A DNA stretch of 64,000 nt from an uncultured Acetatifactor sp. Lineage in GTDB: Bacteria; Bacillota; Clostridia; Lachnospirales; Lachnospiraceae. Below, in pieces: positions 1 to 6,319 of this stretch. The notes under the pieces were generated by a model. That model ran no database searches. It saw only the letters and a program-made list of their open reading frames with translations, and was not told the DNA's origin. The stretch lies in the NCBI GenBank assembly GCA_910586485.1, contig CAJUIA010000012.1, forward strand, positions 1 through 64,000, written 5' to 3'. The translations under genes were made by a program, and so were the position numbers. Position 1 is the first letter of the stretch, and each line of letters opens with the position of its first letter.

Positions 1-4
1 CTGA

Positions 5-361
5 GTGCAGGAAACCACGCCGCTGAAAAGCGGCGTTGCTTTATTATGGGGCGCAGGGTTTGACGTTTACGATGATGTGGGCGCCCAGGTGGAAAATAAG
101 GACTGGATAATAACGGCATTATTTCGGCTGATTGACAGGCGGTATGCTAACCGTTACTCGACGATCTTCACCAGTAATATCAAGAGGGAGAATTTAAAGA
201 CTGACCCAAGGATCCATGATAGAATTTATCGCATGACGATCCCGGTTATAATGCCGGAGGTCAATGTGAGAAAGCAAATGGCTGATGAAGAGACGAAGTC
301 GTTCTTGAAAAGTCTGCAGGAGAGGGGCAAACAGAGTGAAGAATTACAGGTTTTCCGTTGA
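5..361 (+). CDS. DnaC/IstB-type helicase-loader ATPase, C-terminal part only
   Basis: Seen: the product carries a Walker-B-like stretch (DVYDDVGAQ, about residues 20-28) and a later IFTSN sensor-like motif followed by an arginine-rich region. This is the C-terminal half of a DnaC-type AAA+ loader, which delivers the replicative helicase during phage or element replication. The Walker A half is absent. A TGA at positions 2-4 lies directly before the GTG at 5 in the same frame, so the gene is either truncated by an in-frame stop or frameshift or continues upstream in another frame beyond the window. The next gene overlaps it by 26 bases, as in a tight phage-like operon. The family is fairly clear; the intactness of the gene is not. 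Confidence 0.6.
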   Translation: MQETTPLKSGVALLWGAGFDVYDDVGAQVENKDWIITALFRLIDRRYANRYSTIFTSNIKRENLKTDPRIHDRIYRMTIPVIMPEVNVRKQMADEETKSFLKSLQERGKQSEELQVFR

Positions 362-863
362 AGAATTAAAGAAGCTGTCAAGGGGCATTGTTGTATTAGT
401 CGACAGCCGGGAGAAGAGAAACGATCATATACTGGACTATTTCAACAAACAGGGCATCGCATACCGGGTTTCAAAGCTGGAGTATGGAGATTATTCCTTT
501 ATGATTCCTACGGAGGCAGCAGGCGAGGACATATATTTTCACAAGGATATTTGCATAGAGCGCAAGGCGTCCTTGGAAGAATTAAGCGGTAATTTCACCA
601 GAGAACGGGACCGGTTTGAAAAAGAGTTCCTGAAGGCGGGAAATGACAGGGTAAAAGTTTATCTGATGATTGAGGCCCCCGGAGGTTATTCGGATATTAT
701 TGGACATAAATACCGGACGGACTTCACACCTGCTGCCTTTATGGCATCCTTGAAGACATGGGAACACCGGTTTGATACCAATGTGCAGTTTATATCCCCG
801 GAATATGCAGGATATTATATAGTTTCGACCTTTCAGTATTATGCAAGGGAGATTTTAAAGTAG
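336..863 (+). CDS. ERCC4-domain nuclease of a mobile element
   Basis: The 175-residue product has the ERCC4/XPF nuclease signature: VDSREKRND near residue 22, a GDYS motif near residue 51, then IERKASLEELSGN near residue 75 and a YLMIE strand. The Asp, Glu-Arg-Lys and Asp residues of the metal-dependent active site are therefore all visible. Such stand-alone ERCC4 proteins are common in Firmicutes prophages and integrative elements, where they are thought to cut branched or flapped DNA during replication or recombination. The start is a GTG inside the end of the upstream loader gene, with a GGAGAGG ribosome site just before it. Its neighbours, a helicase loader and a sigma factor, support a role in the element's early or replicative module. 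The exact DNA substrate is unknown. Confidence 0.8.
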   Translation: MKNYRFSVEELKKLSRGIVVLVDSREKRNDHILDYFNKQGIAYRVSKLEYGDYSFMIPTEAAGEDIYFHKDICIERKASLEELSGNFTRERDRFEKEFLKAGNDRVKVYLMIEAPGGYSDIIGHKYRTDFTPAAFMASLKTWEHRFDTNVQFISPEYAGYYIVSTFQYYAREILK

Positions 864-907
864 CCGGCCGGCAGCAGGGGTGCAGTTTACTGGATATTTG
901 AGATAGA

Positions 908-925
908 ATGTTAGTAAATGTTAGT
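908..925. repeat. Two ATGTTAGT direct repeats one helical turn apart
   Basis: ATGTTAGT occurs at 908-915 and 918-925, a 10-base period that places both copies on the same face of the helix. They lie between the ERCC4 gene and the sigma-factor gene and could be a regulator binding site. Only the repeat itself is seen; the binding protein is unknown. Confidence 0.35.
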
Positions 926-1032
926 TTTATGAAACAAATCATTATAAAAAAACGGGTAAGCGACTTAACAAAACTTAGTTTTTTTGAAATAACAGAAGCA
1001 ATTTGATTTATACTATATCGCGGAGTTGTTCA

Positions 1033-1899
1033 ATGAGCAATGAAGAACTGGTTGTCAGAATCAAGGCAGGGGTTGATACGGCTGACAATATGCTCCAGCT
1101 GTGGGAGCAGACAAAGAATTTCATAAGATGCATGGCCAGGCGCTACCGGGGATATGCGGAGCTGGAAGACCTGGAACAGGAAGGCTATATTGCTTTGTAT
1201 GATGCTGTAGATGGATACAGTAAAGAGGCAGGCTGTAAGTTCTTTTCTTATGCGTCTTTCTGGATAAATCAAAGGATGAAACGATATATAGAAAGCTGCT
1301 GCCGGACAGTGCGGATTCCCGATCATGAACAGCAGAAGATGCACCAGTATAGAAAGATAGAAAATGCCTTTCAGATATACCGAGGAAGAAAACCCACACG
1401 GTGGGAAATCTGCTATAACCTGGATCTGGACGAAAAGCAGGCAAGCGATCTGGAATCGGCAATTAATATGTCGCGCATTGGGAGCCTGGACAGTATACTG
1501 CAGGAAAGTGATAACGGGGATACCATTGGGGATATGATACCCAGCAGTGTTGATGTGGAAGGGGACGTCATAGACAGAGTAGATCAGGAAGAATTGTGCA
1601 TCATCCTGGGGGATATGGTGGCCAGCTTGCCAGACGATCAGAAAACGGTCATGCGCTGTCTGTATGGCAGGGAACAGTATACCAGAGCGGCAACAGGGAG
1701 GCAGCTGTGCATGTGTACGCAAGAAATACGCAGGGCAGAGCGGAAGGCATTATACAGCCTGCGCAGGCATGACAGGGTTGATAGTCTTCGGGCCTTTCTC
1801 CCGGAAGCGGCAGAAGCACAGGCATATCGGCACAATAGTTCAAAGGAGTTTAATACCACATGGACAAGCTCCACCGAGCGGATTGCTATGCGCCTGTAG
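1033..1899 (+). CDS. Sigma-70-family RNA polymerase sigma factor of the element
   Basis: The 288-residue product has region 2 (EDLEQEGYIALYDAVDGY followed by FFSYASFWINQRMKRYI), a middle region-3-like segment (RKPTRWEICYNLDL) and a C-terminal region-4-like helix-turn-helix. That is the layout of a group 3/4 sigma-70 factor, which redirects RNA polymerase to a subset of promoters. I chose the ATG at 1033 because GGAG lies 8 bases before it; a TTG at 1003 in the same frame has no good ribosome site. The C-terminal 40 residues after region 4 look unconserved. Its position between an ERCC4 nuclease and a type I toxin suggests it transcribes late genes of the mobile element; that role is inferred from context. 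Confidence 0.8.
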   Translation: MSNEELVVRIKAGVDTADNMLQLWEQTKNFIRCMARRYRGYAELEDLEQEGYIALYDAVDGYSKEAGCKFFSYASFWINQRMKRYIESCCRTVRIPDHEQQKMHQYRKIENAFQIYRGRKPTRWEICYNLDLDEKQASDLESAINMSRIGSLDSILQESDNGDTIGDMIPSSVDVEGDVIDRVDQEELCIILGDMVASLPDDQKTVMRCLYGREQYTRAATGRQLCMCTQEIRRAERKALYSLRRHDRVDSLRAFLPEAAEAQAYRHNSSKEFNTTWTSSTERIAMRL

Positions 1900-2008
1900 T
1901 GTTGTCGGCCGGCTGCGGTTGTCGGCTATGTTTTCAGGATGCCTTACACGAAAATGCTGGGGAAAACCAGGGGGACCAGTAAAACTAGGATTTCAGAAAA
2001 CTTTATAT

Positions 2009-2037
2009 TTGTCTGCAAAGGAAATGTGTGCTATACT
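2009..2037 (+). promoter_or_regulatory. Promoter of the Hol_Tox toxin gene
   Basis: A TTGTCT -35 box (2009-2014) and a TATACT -10 box (2032-2037) are separated by exactly 17 bases, with TG just before the -10. The predicted transcript starts near 2044 and has a leader of about 80 bases. Confidence 0.6.
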
Positions 2038-2070
2038 CCATTCATGGGAAACCATAGAGCCGGGCGGCTG

Positions 2071-2116
2071 CCCTCCCTTTCGGAGGGGCTAACCCTCCAG
2101 ACGAAAGAAAGGAGGG
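2071..2116 (+). promoter_or_regulatory. Alternating hairpins that can hide the toxin ribosome site
   Basis: The toxin leader contains CCCTCC (2071-2076), GGAGGGG (2082-2088), CCCTCC (2093-2098) and GGAGGG (2111-2116); the last is the toxin's Shine-Dalgarno sequence. Segments 1+2 and 3+4 can pair, hiding the ribosome site, while 2+3 pairing would free it. Such translational masking is typical of type I toxin mRNAs. The pairing is read directly from sequence; the switch is inferred. Confidence 0.55.
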
Positions 2117-2124
2117 CGTTGCCA

Positions 2125-2220
2125 ATGATGATTACATACTCTGACTTAGTTCAGACTGGAATATTCATTATTGCCCTGATTGGACTGTGCTACACAGTTT
2201 TCAAGGGGAAACGAAAATAG
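2125..2220 (+). CDS. Putative holin-like type I toxin (Hol_Tox family)
   Basis: This 31-residue peptide starts MMITYSDLVQ, has one hydrophobic membrane span (about residues 9-24) and ends with a basic FKGKRK tail. It closely matches the pattern of the Hol_Tox family of short toxins in Firmicutes, which insert in the cell membrane. GGAGG at 2111-2115 gives a 9-base spacing to the ATG at 2125; a second ATG follows directly. It has its own promoter, a ribosome-site-masking leader and an antisense RNA gene facing its 3' end, the arrangement of TxpA/RatA-like type I systems. It likely stabilises the mobile element. Family assignment is strong; toxicity in this host is inferred. Confidence 0.85.
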   Translation: MMITYSDLVQTGIFIIALIGLCYTVFKGKRK

Positions 2221-2302
2221 CCGCCACTACTGCGAATAGTGACGGCTGACACCATGTGTTAGTTTGATTTATTCGAGGGTAGCCGCTTCTATGGCTTTCC
2301 CT
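2213..2302 (-). ncRNA. Probable antisense antitoxin RNA of the type I system
   Basis: On the minus strand a promoter (TTGAAT, 17 bases, TGC-TATATT at 2337 to 2309) should start an RNA near 2302. It would run leftward and end at a hairpin (AGCCG and CACTA arms, 2219-2249, one mismatch) followed on that strand by TATTTT, which looks like an intrinsic terminator. The roughly 90-base RNA would be fully complementary to the 3' end of the toxin transcript, overlapping the toxin stop codon. This layout matches RatA-like antitoxins that pair with the toxin mRNA tail and trigger RNase III decay. No transcript is known; ends are predicted. Confidence 0.6.
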
Positions 2303-2308
2303 GTTTTT
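2277..2308 (+). terminator. Candidate terminator of the toxin mRNA
   Basis: GGG-AGCC pairs with GGCT-CCC around an 8-base loop and is followed by TGTTTTTAA. It would end the toxin mRNA beyond the antisense overlap region. The stem is short, so the call is moderate. Confidence 0.4.
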
Positions 2309-2337
2309 AATATAGCATATCCGGCAGCAGGATTCAA
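2309..2337 (-). promoter_or_regulatory. Promoter of the antisense RNA
   Basis: On the minus strand, TTGAAT (2337-2332) and TATATT (2314-2309) are 17 bases apart, with an extended -10 TG one base upstream of TATATT. It points at the 3' end of the toxin gene. Confidence 0.6.
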
Positions 2338-2583
2338 GAGCGAAACATGTGTTTTTGCAGCCATCAATCGTAAAATCTGCCTTCATCCAGCTTCTATTTC
2401 CTTACTAGTTACCCCTGGACATTCATGAGTATAACAGCATATATACCCTTCAAGATCGCTACAAGCCCCATATTTCGATTTTGAGAGTGCAAAGGCTAAA
2501 CTTACCTGTGACATAGCAAGACGCCGATTTGGGGCACATACGGCGGTTATACGGCATGTTTAAGATGCCAGGCGAGGGGCGCT
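2338..2583. other. Non-coding stretch without recognised content
   Basis: Between the antisense RNA promoter and the 3' end of the XRE gene I see no credible gene, no strong hairpin and no clear repeat. It may hold the tail of the toxin transcript or decayed element sequence. Confidence 0.4.
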
Positions 2584-3036
2584 TTATTCTTCTTGAGAAA
2601 CATGAGCCTTACGCATCCGCTCCAATTTTTCTTCAAGGGTCTCATAATGATGAGGACTGCTGCCGGAAGGGTCTGTTGCCGGATCCAGCTTCAGGTCCTT
2701 AACAGAAGGGCCATTTGTGGGTATTGATTGCCGGTCCATGGTGGCAGCTGGATCAGGCTTTTGAGTATCGGGTATCTTGATGTAGCCGTTGATTGGCTCG
2801 CCGGCGGCCTCGACTACAGAAATTGGTCTAACAGAGAAATCAACCAACAAATCACAATTTATGCAGTCCAGTACTCTTTTTAAATCTGCGAAAGAAAGCT
2901 GTTTTTTGTTAAGGAGATTTTGAAGTGCTTGAGGTGATATTCCCATTTGTTTGGCTATGTCTCGTTGGCTGCATTTTGTATCAAGGAGCAGTTTTTTTAG
3001 TTCAGTTACTAATTGTTCATTGCTGTTGTATATCAT
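2584..3036 (-). CDS. XRE-family DNA-binding regulator, probable element repressor
   Basis: The 150-residue product has an N-terminal helix-turn-helix of the XRE/Cro type (CSQRDIAKQMGISPQALQNL, about residues 21-40, then a second helix QLSFADLKRVLD). The proline-rich, charged C-terminal half has no recognised domain. The start at 3036 was chosen because AGGAGG lies 8 bases upstream; an upstream in-frame start would add 35 unlikely hydrophobic residues. It faces divergently away from the small element genes at 3371-6133, and both promoters between them carry ACTAAAAT in their spacers. It is therefore a good candidate for the repressor that controls the integrase-side module. The target site is inferred from the repeats. 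Confidence 0.75.
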   Translation of the reverse strand: MIYNSNEQLVTELKKLLLDTKCSQRDIAKQMGISPQALQNLLNKKQLSFADLKRVLDCINCDLLVDFSVRPISVVEAAGEPINGYIKIPDTQKPDPAATMDRQSIPTNGPSVKDLKLDPATDPSGSSPHHYETLEEKLERMRKAHVSQEE

Positions 3037-3066
3037 GCTGATAGCCTCCTTCCAAAAATTAACTAA

Positions 3067-3095
3067 AGGATAAACTAAAATCATGAAAAAGTCAA
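3067..3095 (-). promoter_or_regulatory. Promoter of the XRE regulator with ACTAAAAT box
   Basis: On the minus strand TTGACT (3095-3090) and TATCCT (3072-3067) are 17 bases apart. ACTAAAAT (plus-strand 3074-3081) fills the spacer, and ACTAAAG (3062-3068) lies at the start-site side. This placement would suit autorepression. Confidence 0.5.
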
Positions 3096-3159
3096 TCATT
3101 ATTAAATATAAGTAAGCAGAAAAAGTTGAAAAATATATCAAAAAGGTTCATTAAAAAGG

Positions 3160-3188
3160 TTGACAAGTACACTAAAATAGTTTATACT
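3160..3188 (+). promoter_or_regulatory. Strong promoter of the rightward element module with operator
   Basis: TTGACA (3160-3165) and TATACT (3183-3188) are separated by 17 bases, a near-consensus vegetative promoter. Its spacer holds ACTAAAATAGT (3171-3181), whose ACTA/TAGT arms form a small dyad and which shares ACTAAAAT with the facing XRE promoter. This is the likely shared operator. Confidence 0.65.
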
Positions 3189-3370
3189 AATGCTATAAAC
3201 AAGAGAACAAAACAGCCAAGGCGGACGGGAGTACCGAAAGGGAAAGCAAGAACGCAAGGTAACACCGGGAAACAGGATAAGAGAGATTGAGATGCCGCAT
3301 AAGCCGCTAGATGTTTAAAGCCTGCCGGGGCTGTCCTAAAACCTCTTGAAATTGAAAGGAGATAGGACGC
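3189..3370 (+). promoter_or_regulatory. Long untranslated leader of the element module
   Basis: About 175 bases separate the start site from the first gene at 3371. The stretch is purine-rich and holds one modest hairpin (AGCC/GGGCT near 3318-3332) but no open frame of note. Its role is unknown. Confidence 0.35.
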
Positions 3371-3703
3371 ATGAAGTACAATCTTAGCAAAATCATGTTG
3401 AAAGCATGGAAGATTTACTGGGAAAACAAAGAACTTTCCTTTGGGGAGTGCTTACACAGGGCATGGCTGACTGCGAAAGCAGAGGAAGTAAACGCAAAGC
3501 GGATCGAGGACGCAAAGGCGGCGGCAGGGATTGACGAGGAAACCAACACATGGAGCGGCTGGAAACAGCTTGGGTATGAAGTGATTCATGGGAGCAGGGC
3601 GCTGTTTGGCACAGAACTGATCTGGGGAAGTAAGGGAGACGGAATGACTTATAAAGCGCGATTTTTCGGACGCTCACAGGTACAGCAGCTTGTTCAGGCA
3701 TAA
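3371..3703 (+). CDS. Small conserved-type mobile-element protein of unknown function
   Basis: The 110-residue product starts MKYNLSKIMLKAWKIYW and is rich in Trp, Lys and Ala; no catalytic motif or membrane segment is visible. Proteins with this kind of N-terminus are common as the first gene of small accessory modules in Firmicutes integrative elements, but I cannot name a function. AAAGGAG lies 8 bases before the ATG. It is the first gene downstream of the strong regulated promoter, so it should be expressed when the XRE repressor is inactive. The next gene starts about 125 bases later in the same direction. Confidence 0.6.
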   Translation: MKYNLSKIMLKAWKIYWENKELSFGECLHRAWLTAKAEEVNAKRIEDAKAAAGIDEETNTWSGWKQLGYEVIHGSRALFGTELIWGSKGDGMTYKARFFGRSQVQQLVQA

Positions 3704-3829
3704 AATATGCCCTTACCAGAGCCGCAATCTGATAGGGGCAGTAACCCGGAAAACATTACAAAAAAGTATCAGGGTATGAGGGGATTATAACATTCCCTCT
3801 GCCCTCTGTAAAGAGAGGATTTGAAAGAA

Positions 3830-4525
3830 ATGCAAACAGAAACGCATTGCGGTATTACCGCCTTAACTGATAAGGAACTTAAAGAAATAATTCAAAGTGG
3901 AACTGATGATATGAATTTTGACAAAGCGGTTGATTTCATGTATGAAGTGGTAGCAGAGAACAAGGAAGAACTGGACAAACTCAAGCCGATAGAAAAAATC
4001 ACATGGTTAGTGCATTGTGCTTATATGGATGGATTTGCAAAGGCATTCAAGATTCATAACGATACTGTACGCGATACATTGAATGGTGTGCGGATTGAGA
4101 ATATTGATGAAATAAAGATTTATCCTTGCTTTGCGGCGCATAAGCCGAAGCCGGAGAAGATGCAGAGGAAAGAACAGTATTTCGAGGAAACCGGGGCTTT
4201 ACAGTCGCAGATTATCCTTGACAGCCGGGGAAACCTGATTGACGGTTACACAAGCTATTTACTGGCAATGGCGCATGGCATCCAGTGTGTTCCTATCAGG
4301 TACGGCAGGCGGCAGATTGTGAGGGCATACCACAAGCCCGGCGGCAAGCTGTATTCATGGGAACTGCCCGGACTTCTCATTGACCGGGTATCTGCCGGGG
4401 ATATGGCGATTGTACGCACAGAGAGGGGCGTTAAGGCGGTCACAGTGGCGGCGGTGGAAGAATATGCCGGGAATGAGCCGGAGCCGCTTAGAATGGTTAT
4501 CAGGGTAAAGAGGAAAAAGCCATGA
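3830..4525 (+). CDS. ParB/sulfiredoxin-fold domain protein of the element
   Basis: The 231-residue product has a C-terminal half resembling the ParB/Srx fold: SQIILDSRGNLIDGYTSYLL (about residues 121-140) followed by AHGIQCVPIRYG, the pattern seen in ParB-N-like nuclease or nucleotide-binding domains. The N-terminal half is helical and charged with no recognised domain. I chose the ATG at 3830, although the nearest AGAGAGG lies 12 bases away; a TTG at 3821 is possible. It overlaps the next gene by four bases (ATGA), so the two are probably translationally coupled. A role in DNA handling of the element is plausible but inferred from fold resemblance only. Confidence 0.55.
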   Translation: MQTETHCGITALTDKELKEIIQSGTDDMNFDKAVDFMYEVVAENKEELDKLKPIEKITWLVHCAYMDGFAKAFKIHNDTVRDTLNGVRIENIDEIKIYPCFAAHKPKPEKMQRKEQYFEETGALQSQIILDSRGNLIDGYTSYLLAMAHGIQCVPIRYGRRQIVRAYHKPGGKLYSWELPGLLIDRVSAGDMAIVRTERGVKAVTVAAVEEYAGNEPEPLRMVIRVKRKKP

Positions 4526-4836
4526 TGCAGCGGCATGAGGTTATCAGGAAGATAATGCAGCAGTATGCAGAAAAAACACCCATAACAAAACGTGGAATAA
4601 CACTTTTGTATGATAGAGCAGCTTCAAGAGGATATAATTCTTTGCTTATCTTTATCGGGCTGAAAACGGTTATCTGCAAGAATTATCTCCGGGAAGAGTA
4701 CACGCCACCCAACAATGACCCAATGATGGAAAATTTGGATGAGCGGCGTTATATAGAGGACTGGGAGTTTAGAGAAATCATGAAAGGGGTGCTGTATAAT
4801 GGCAAAGCGGAAAGAGAACATGAGCCTTGCAACTGA
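4522..4836 (+). CDS. Hypothetical element protein, translationally coupled
   Basis: The 104-residue product (MMQRHEVIRKIMQQYAEKTP at the start) has no domain that I recognise. It overlaps the preceding ParB/Srx-like gene by 4 bases and the following 46-residue membrane peptide gene by 38 bases, giving a compact three-gene unit. The ribosome site GAGG lies 8 bases upstream of the ATG. Composition resembles its neighbours. Function cannot be predicted. Confidence 0.5.
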   Translation: MMQRHEVIRKIMQQYAEKTPITKRGITLLYDRAASRGYNSLLIFIGLKTVICKNYLREEYTPPNNDPMMENLDERRYIEDWEFREIMKGVLYNGKAEREHEPCN

Positions 4837-4939
4837 GATTTTAAGCGATATGAAAAGACAGCTTATCAGATGCAGAGTTGCGCTTATTATCTCACTGGCC
4901 GGGAATATCATTCAGGCAGCAGTATTGATTTTCAGGTAA
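4799..4939 (+). CDS. 46-residue single-span membrane peptide
   Basis: An ATG at 4799 opens a 46-codon frame ending with TAA at 4937-4939. The peptide has a basic, polar N-terminal half (starts MAKRKENMSLATEIL) and a hydrophobic stretch (VALIISLAGNIIQAAVLIF) at the C-terminus, so it is probably a tail-anchored or single-span membrane protein. It overlaps the end of the previous gene by 38 bases and precedes the integrase by 75 bases. Short peptides of this general kind are frequent next to integrases in Firmicutes elements. It is too short for confident annotation but the frame and its position make it credible. Confidence 0.5.
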   Translation: MAKRKENMSLATEILSDMKRQLIRCRVALIISLAGNIIQAAVLIFR

Positions 4940-5014
4940 CGGAAATAAGGGAGTGGGCGGCGGCTTATATGCCTGCTGCCCCTGCCTCACAATATAGAAA
5001 GGGTGGTGCATATT

Positions 5015-6133
5015 ATGGCAACAGATAAGAGAGGGCGCAAACTTCCGAAGGGAATACAGCAACGTTATAATGAATACGAGGCACGGCCTATGATAAGGGG
5101 AAAAAGGTATCTTATTCATGGCAAAACAATTTCGGAAGTTCAGAAACAGGTAACAGACCTGAAATATAAATTGGCGCACGGTCTTTTTGTAGAAAAGCAA
5201 AATGTGATATTTGATGAGTGGTTTACTACATGGATGACGGAATATAAGGAAGGGCGTGTCAAGGCCGGCACGTTATCGGCATATCAGAAGTATTATAACG
5301 CTTGCATCAAAGAGCGGCTTGGAGATATGTATATAAATGATATTAGAGGCGAACATGTGCAGAAGCTATATAATGATCTGGCAAAGAAAGAATATGCCGT
5401 ATCAAGTATTAAAACAATTTCTGCTGTGTTGAATGGTTGCTTCACTCAAGCGGTAAAAAATGGGCTGATCGAAAGAAATCCGGTAGATGTGGCAACGCTT
5501 CCGCGCCAAACGGAAAAGAAAGTTCGCCAGGCATTAACCAGGGAGCAGCAAAAATTGTTCATGGAATATGCAAAGGAGAGCTATCTTTACAATATATTTG
5601 CCATTATGCTACGTACTGGGATGAGAAGCGGAGAGGTGCGCGGGCTTAAATATACTGATATTGACAGAAAGAAAAATGTGATCCATATACAGCGGACATT
5701 AAAGTATCTGGAGCATAAAGGATTTTTTGAAGATACGCCTAAAACGCGCACAAGCAGGCGAGATATTCCGCTAACAAAAGATATACTTTCCATATTGGAG
5801 GAACAACGCGCATTTTGGCATTTTAAAGTTGTTAGTCTGGATAATTATCTTTTCTGCAATGAGAATGGAGAGCCGCTGAGCCGGGAGCGTGTGCAGGGAG
5901 AAATTGACAGGACCATAAAGAGAATTCGTGAAGCAGGATTTGAATTTGACCGCATAACATCCCATGTGTTTCGGCATACGTTTGCAACAAGGGCCATAGA
6001 GGCGGGAATGCAGCCTCAGGTTTTAAAAACCATTTTGGGGCACAGTTCTCTTGCTATGACGATGGACTTATACAGTCATGTAATGGAAGATATAAAAGCG
6101 GATGAAATGGAAAAAATTGCAAATGTTTTTTAA
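5015..6133 (+). CDS. int: Tyrosine-type site-specific integrase
   Basis: The 372-residue product is a phage/ICE-type tyrosine recombinase. It has an N-terminal arm-binding segment (KRGRKLPKGIQQRYNEYEA), a SAM-like core-binding domain (about residues 60-150, FDEWFTTWMTEY onward) and a C-terminal catalytic domain. The catalytic residues are visible: Arg in RTGMRSGEVRGL, His-x-x-Arg in HVFRHTFATRA, His in LGHSSLAMTM and the nucleophile Tyr in MDLYSHV. It would cut and rejoin attP and attB to move the element in or out of the chromosome. The ATG at 5015 was preferred over a GTG at 5003 because GAAAGG is better spaced. It lies at the end of the element, next to the chromosomal prs gene. Confidence 0.95.
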   Translation: MATDKRGRKLPKGIQQRYNEYEARPMIRGKRYLIHGKTISEVQKQVTDLKYKLAHGLFVEKQNVIFDEWFTTWMTEYKEGRVKAGTLSAYQKYYNACIKERLGDMYINDIRGEHVQKLYNDLAKKEYAVSSIKTISAVLNGCFTQAVKNGLIERNPVDVATLPRQTEKKVRQALTREQQKLFMEYAKESYLYNIFAIMLRTGMRSGEVRGLKYTDIDRKKNVIHIQRTLKYLEHKGFFEDTPKTRTSRRDIPLTKDILSILEEQRAFWHFKVVSLDNYLFCNENGEPLSRERVQGEIDRTIKRIREAGFEFDRITSHVFRHTFATRAIEAGMQPQVLKTILGHSSLAMTMDLYSHVMEDIKADEMEKIANVF

Positions 6134-6152
6134 AAGATTTCTAATGTTTGAC

Positions 6153-6172
6153 AGTACCAAAATAGTACCAAA
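6153..6172. repeat. Paired AGTACCAAA repeats, probable integrase arm sites or att region
   Basis: AGTACCAAA occurs at 6153-6161 and 6164-6172, 11 bases apart, directly after the integrase stop codon. Closely spaced direct repeats in this position are typical of integrase arm-type binding sites beside an attachment site. The core crossover sequence cannot be fixed because the other element end is outside the window. Confidence 0.45.
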
Positions 6173-6208
6173 TTGCACGCAAAAGGATAAAACAGGATAA
6201 AAGATAAG

Positions 6209-6239
6209 GCCCTGAAAACGCCATGTTTTCAGGGTTTCT
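6209..6239 (+). terminator. Intrinsic terminator after the integrase
   Basis: CCCTGAAAAC and GTTTTCAGGG form a perfect 10-base stem with a 5-base loop, followed by TTTCTT. Confidence 0.75.
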
Positions 6240-6319
6240 TAAAAACTGATGAAACAAGATAAATGATATGTCAGTAAAGTTTTGTTTTACGTCAGGAAGG
6301 TCTCGAACTGACGGTATTA

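Noticed and set aside
1664..2092. 142-codon plus-strand frame after region 4 of the sigma factor
   Set aside because: It overlaps the sigma factor in another frame and the toxin leader hairpins; composition is not protein-like.
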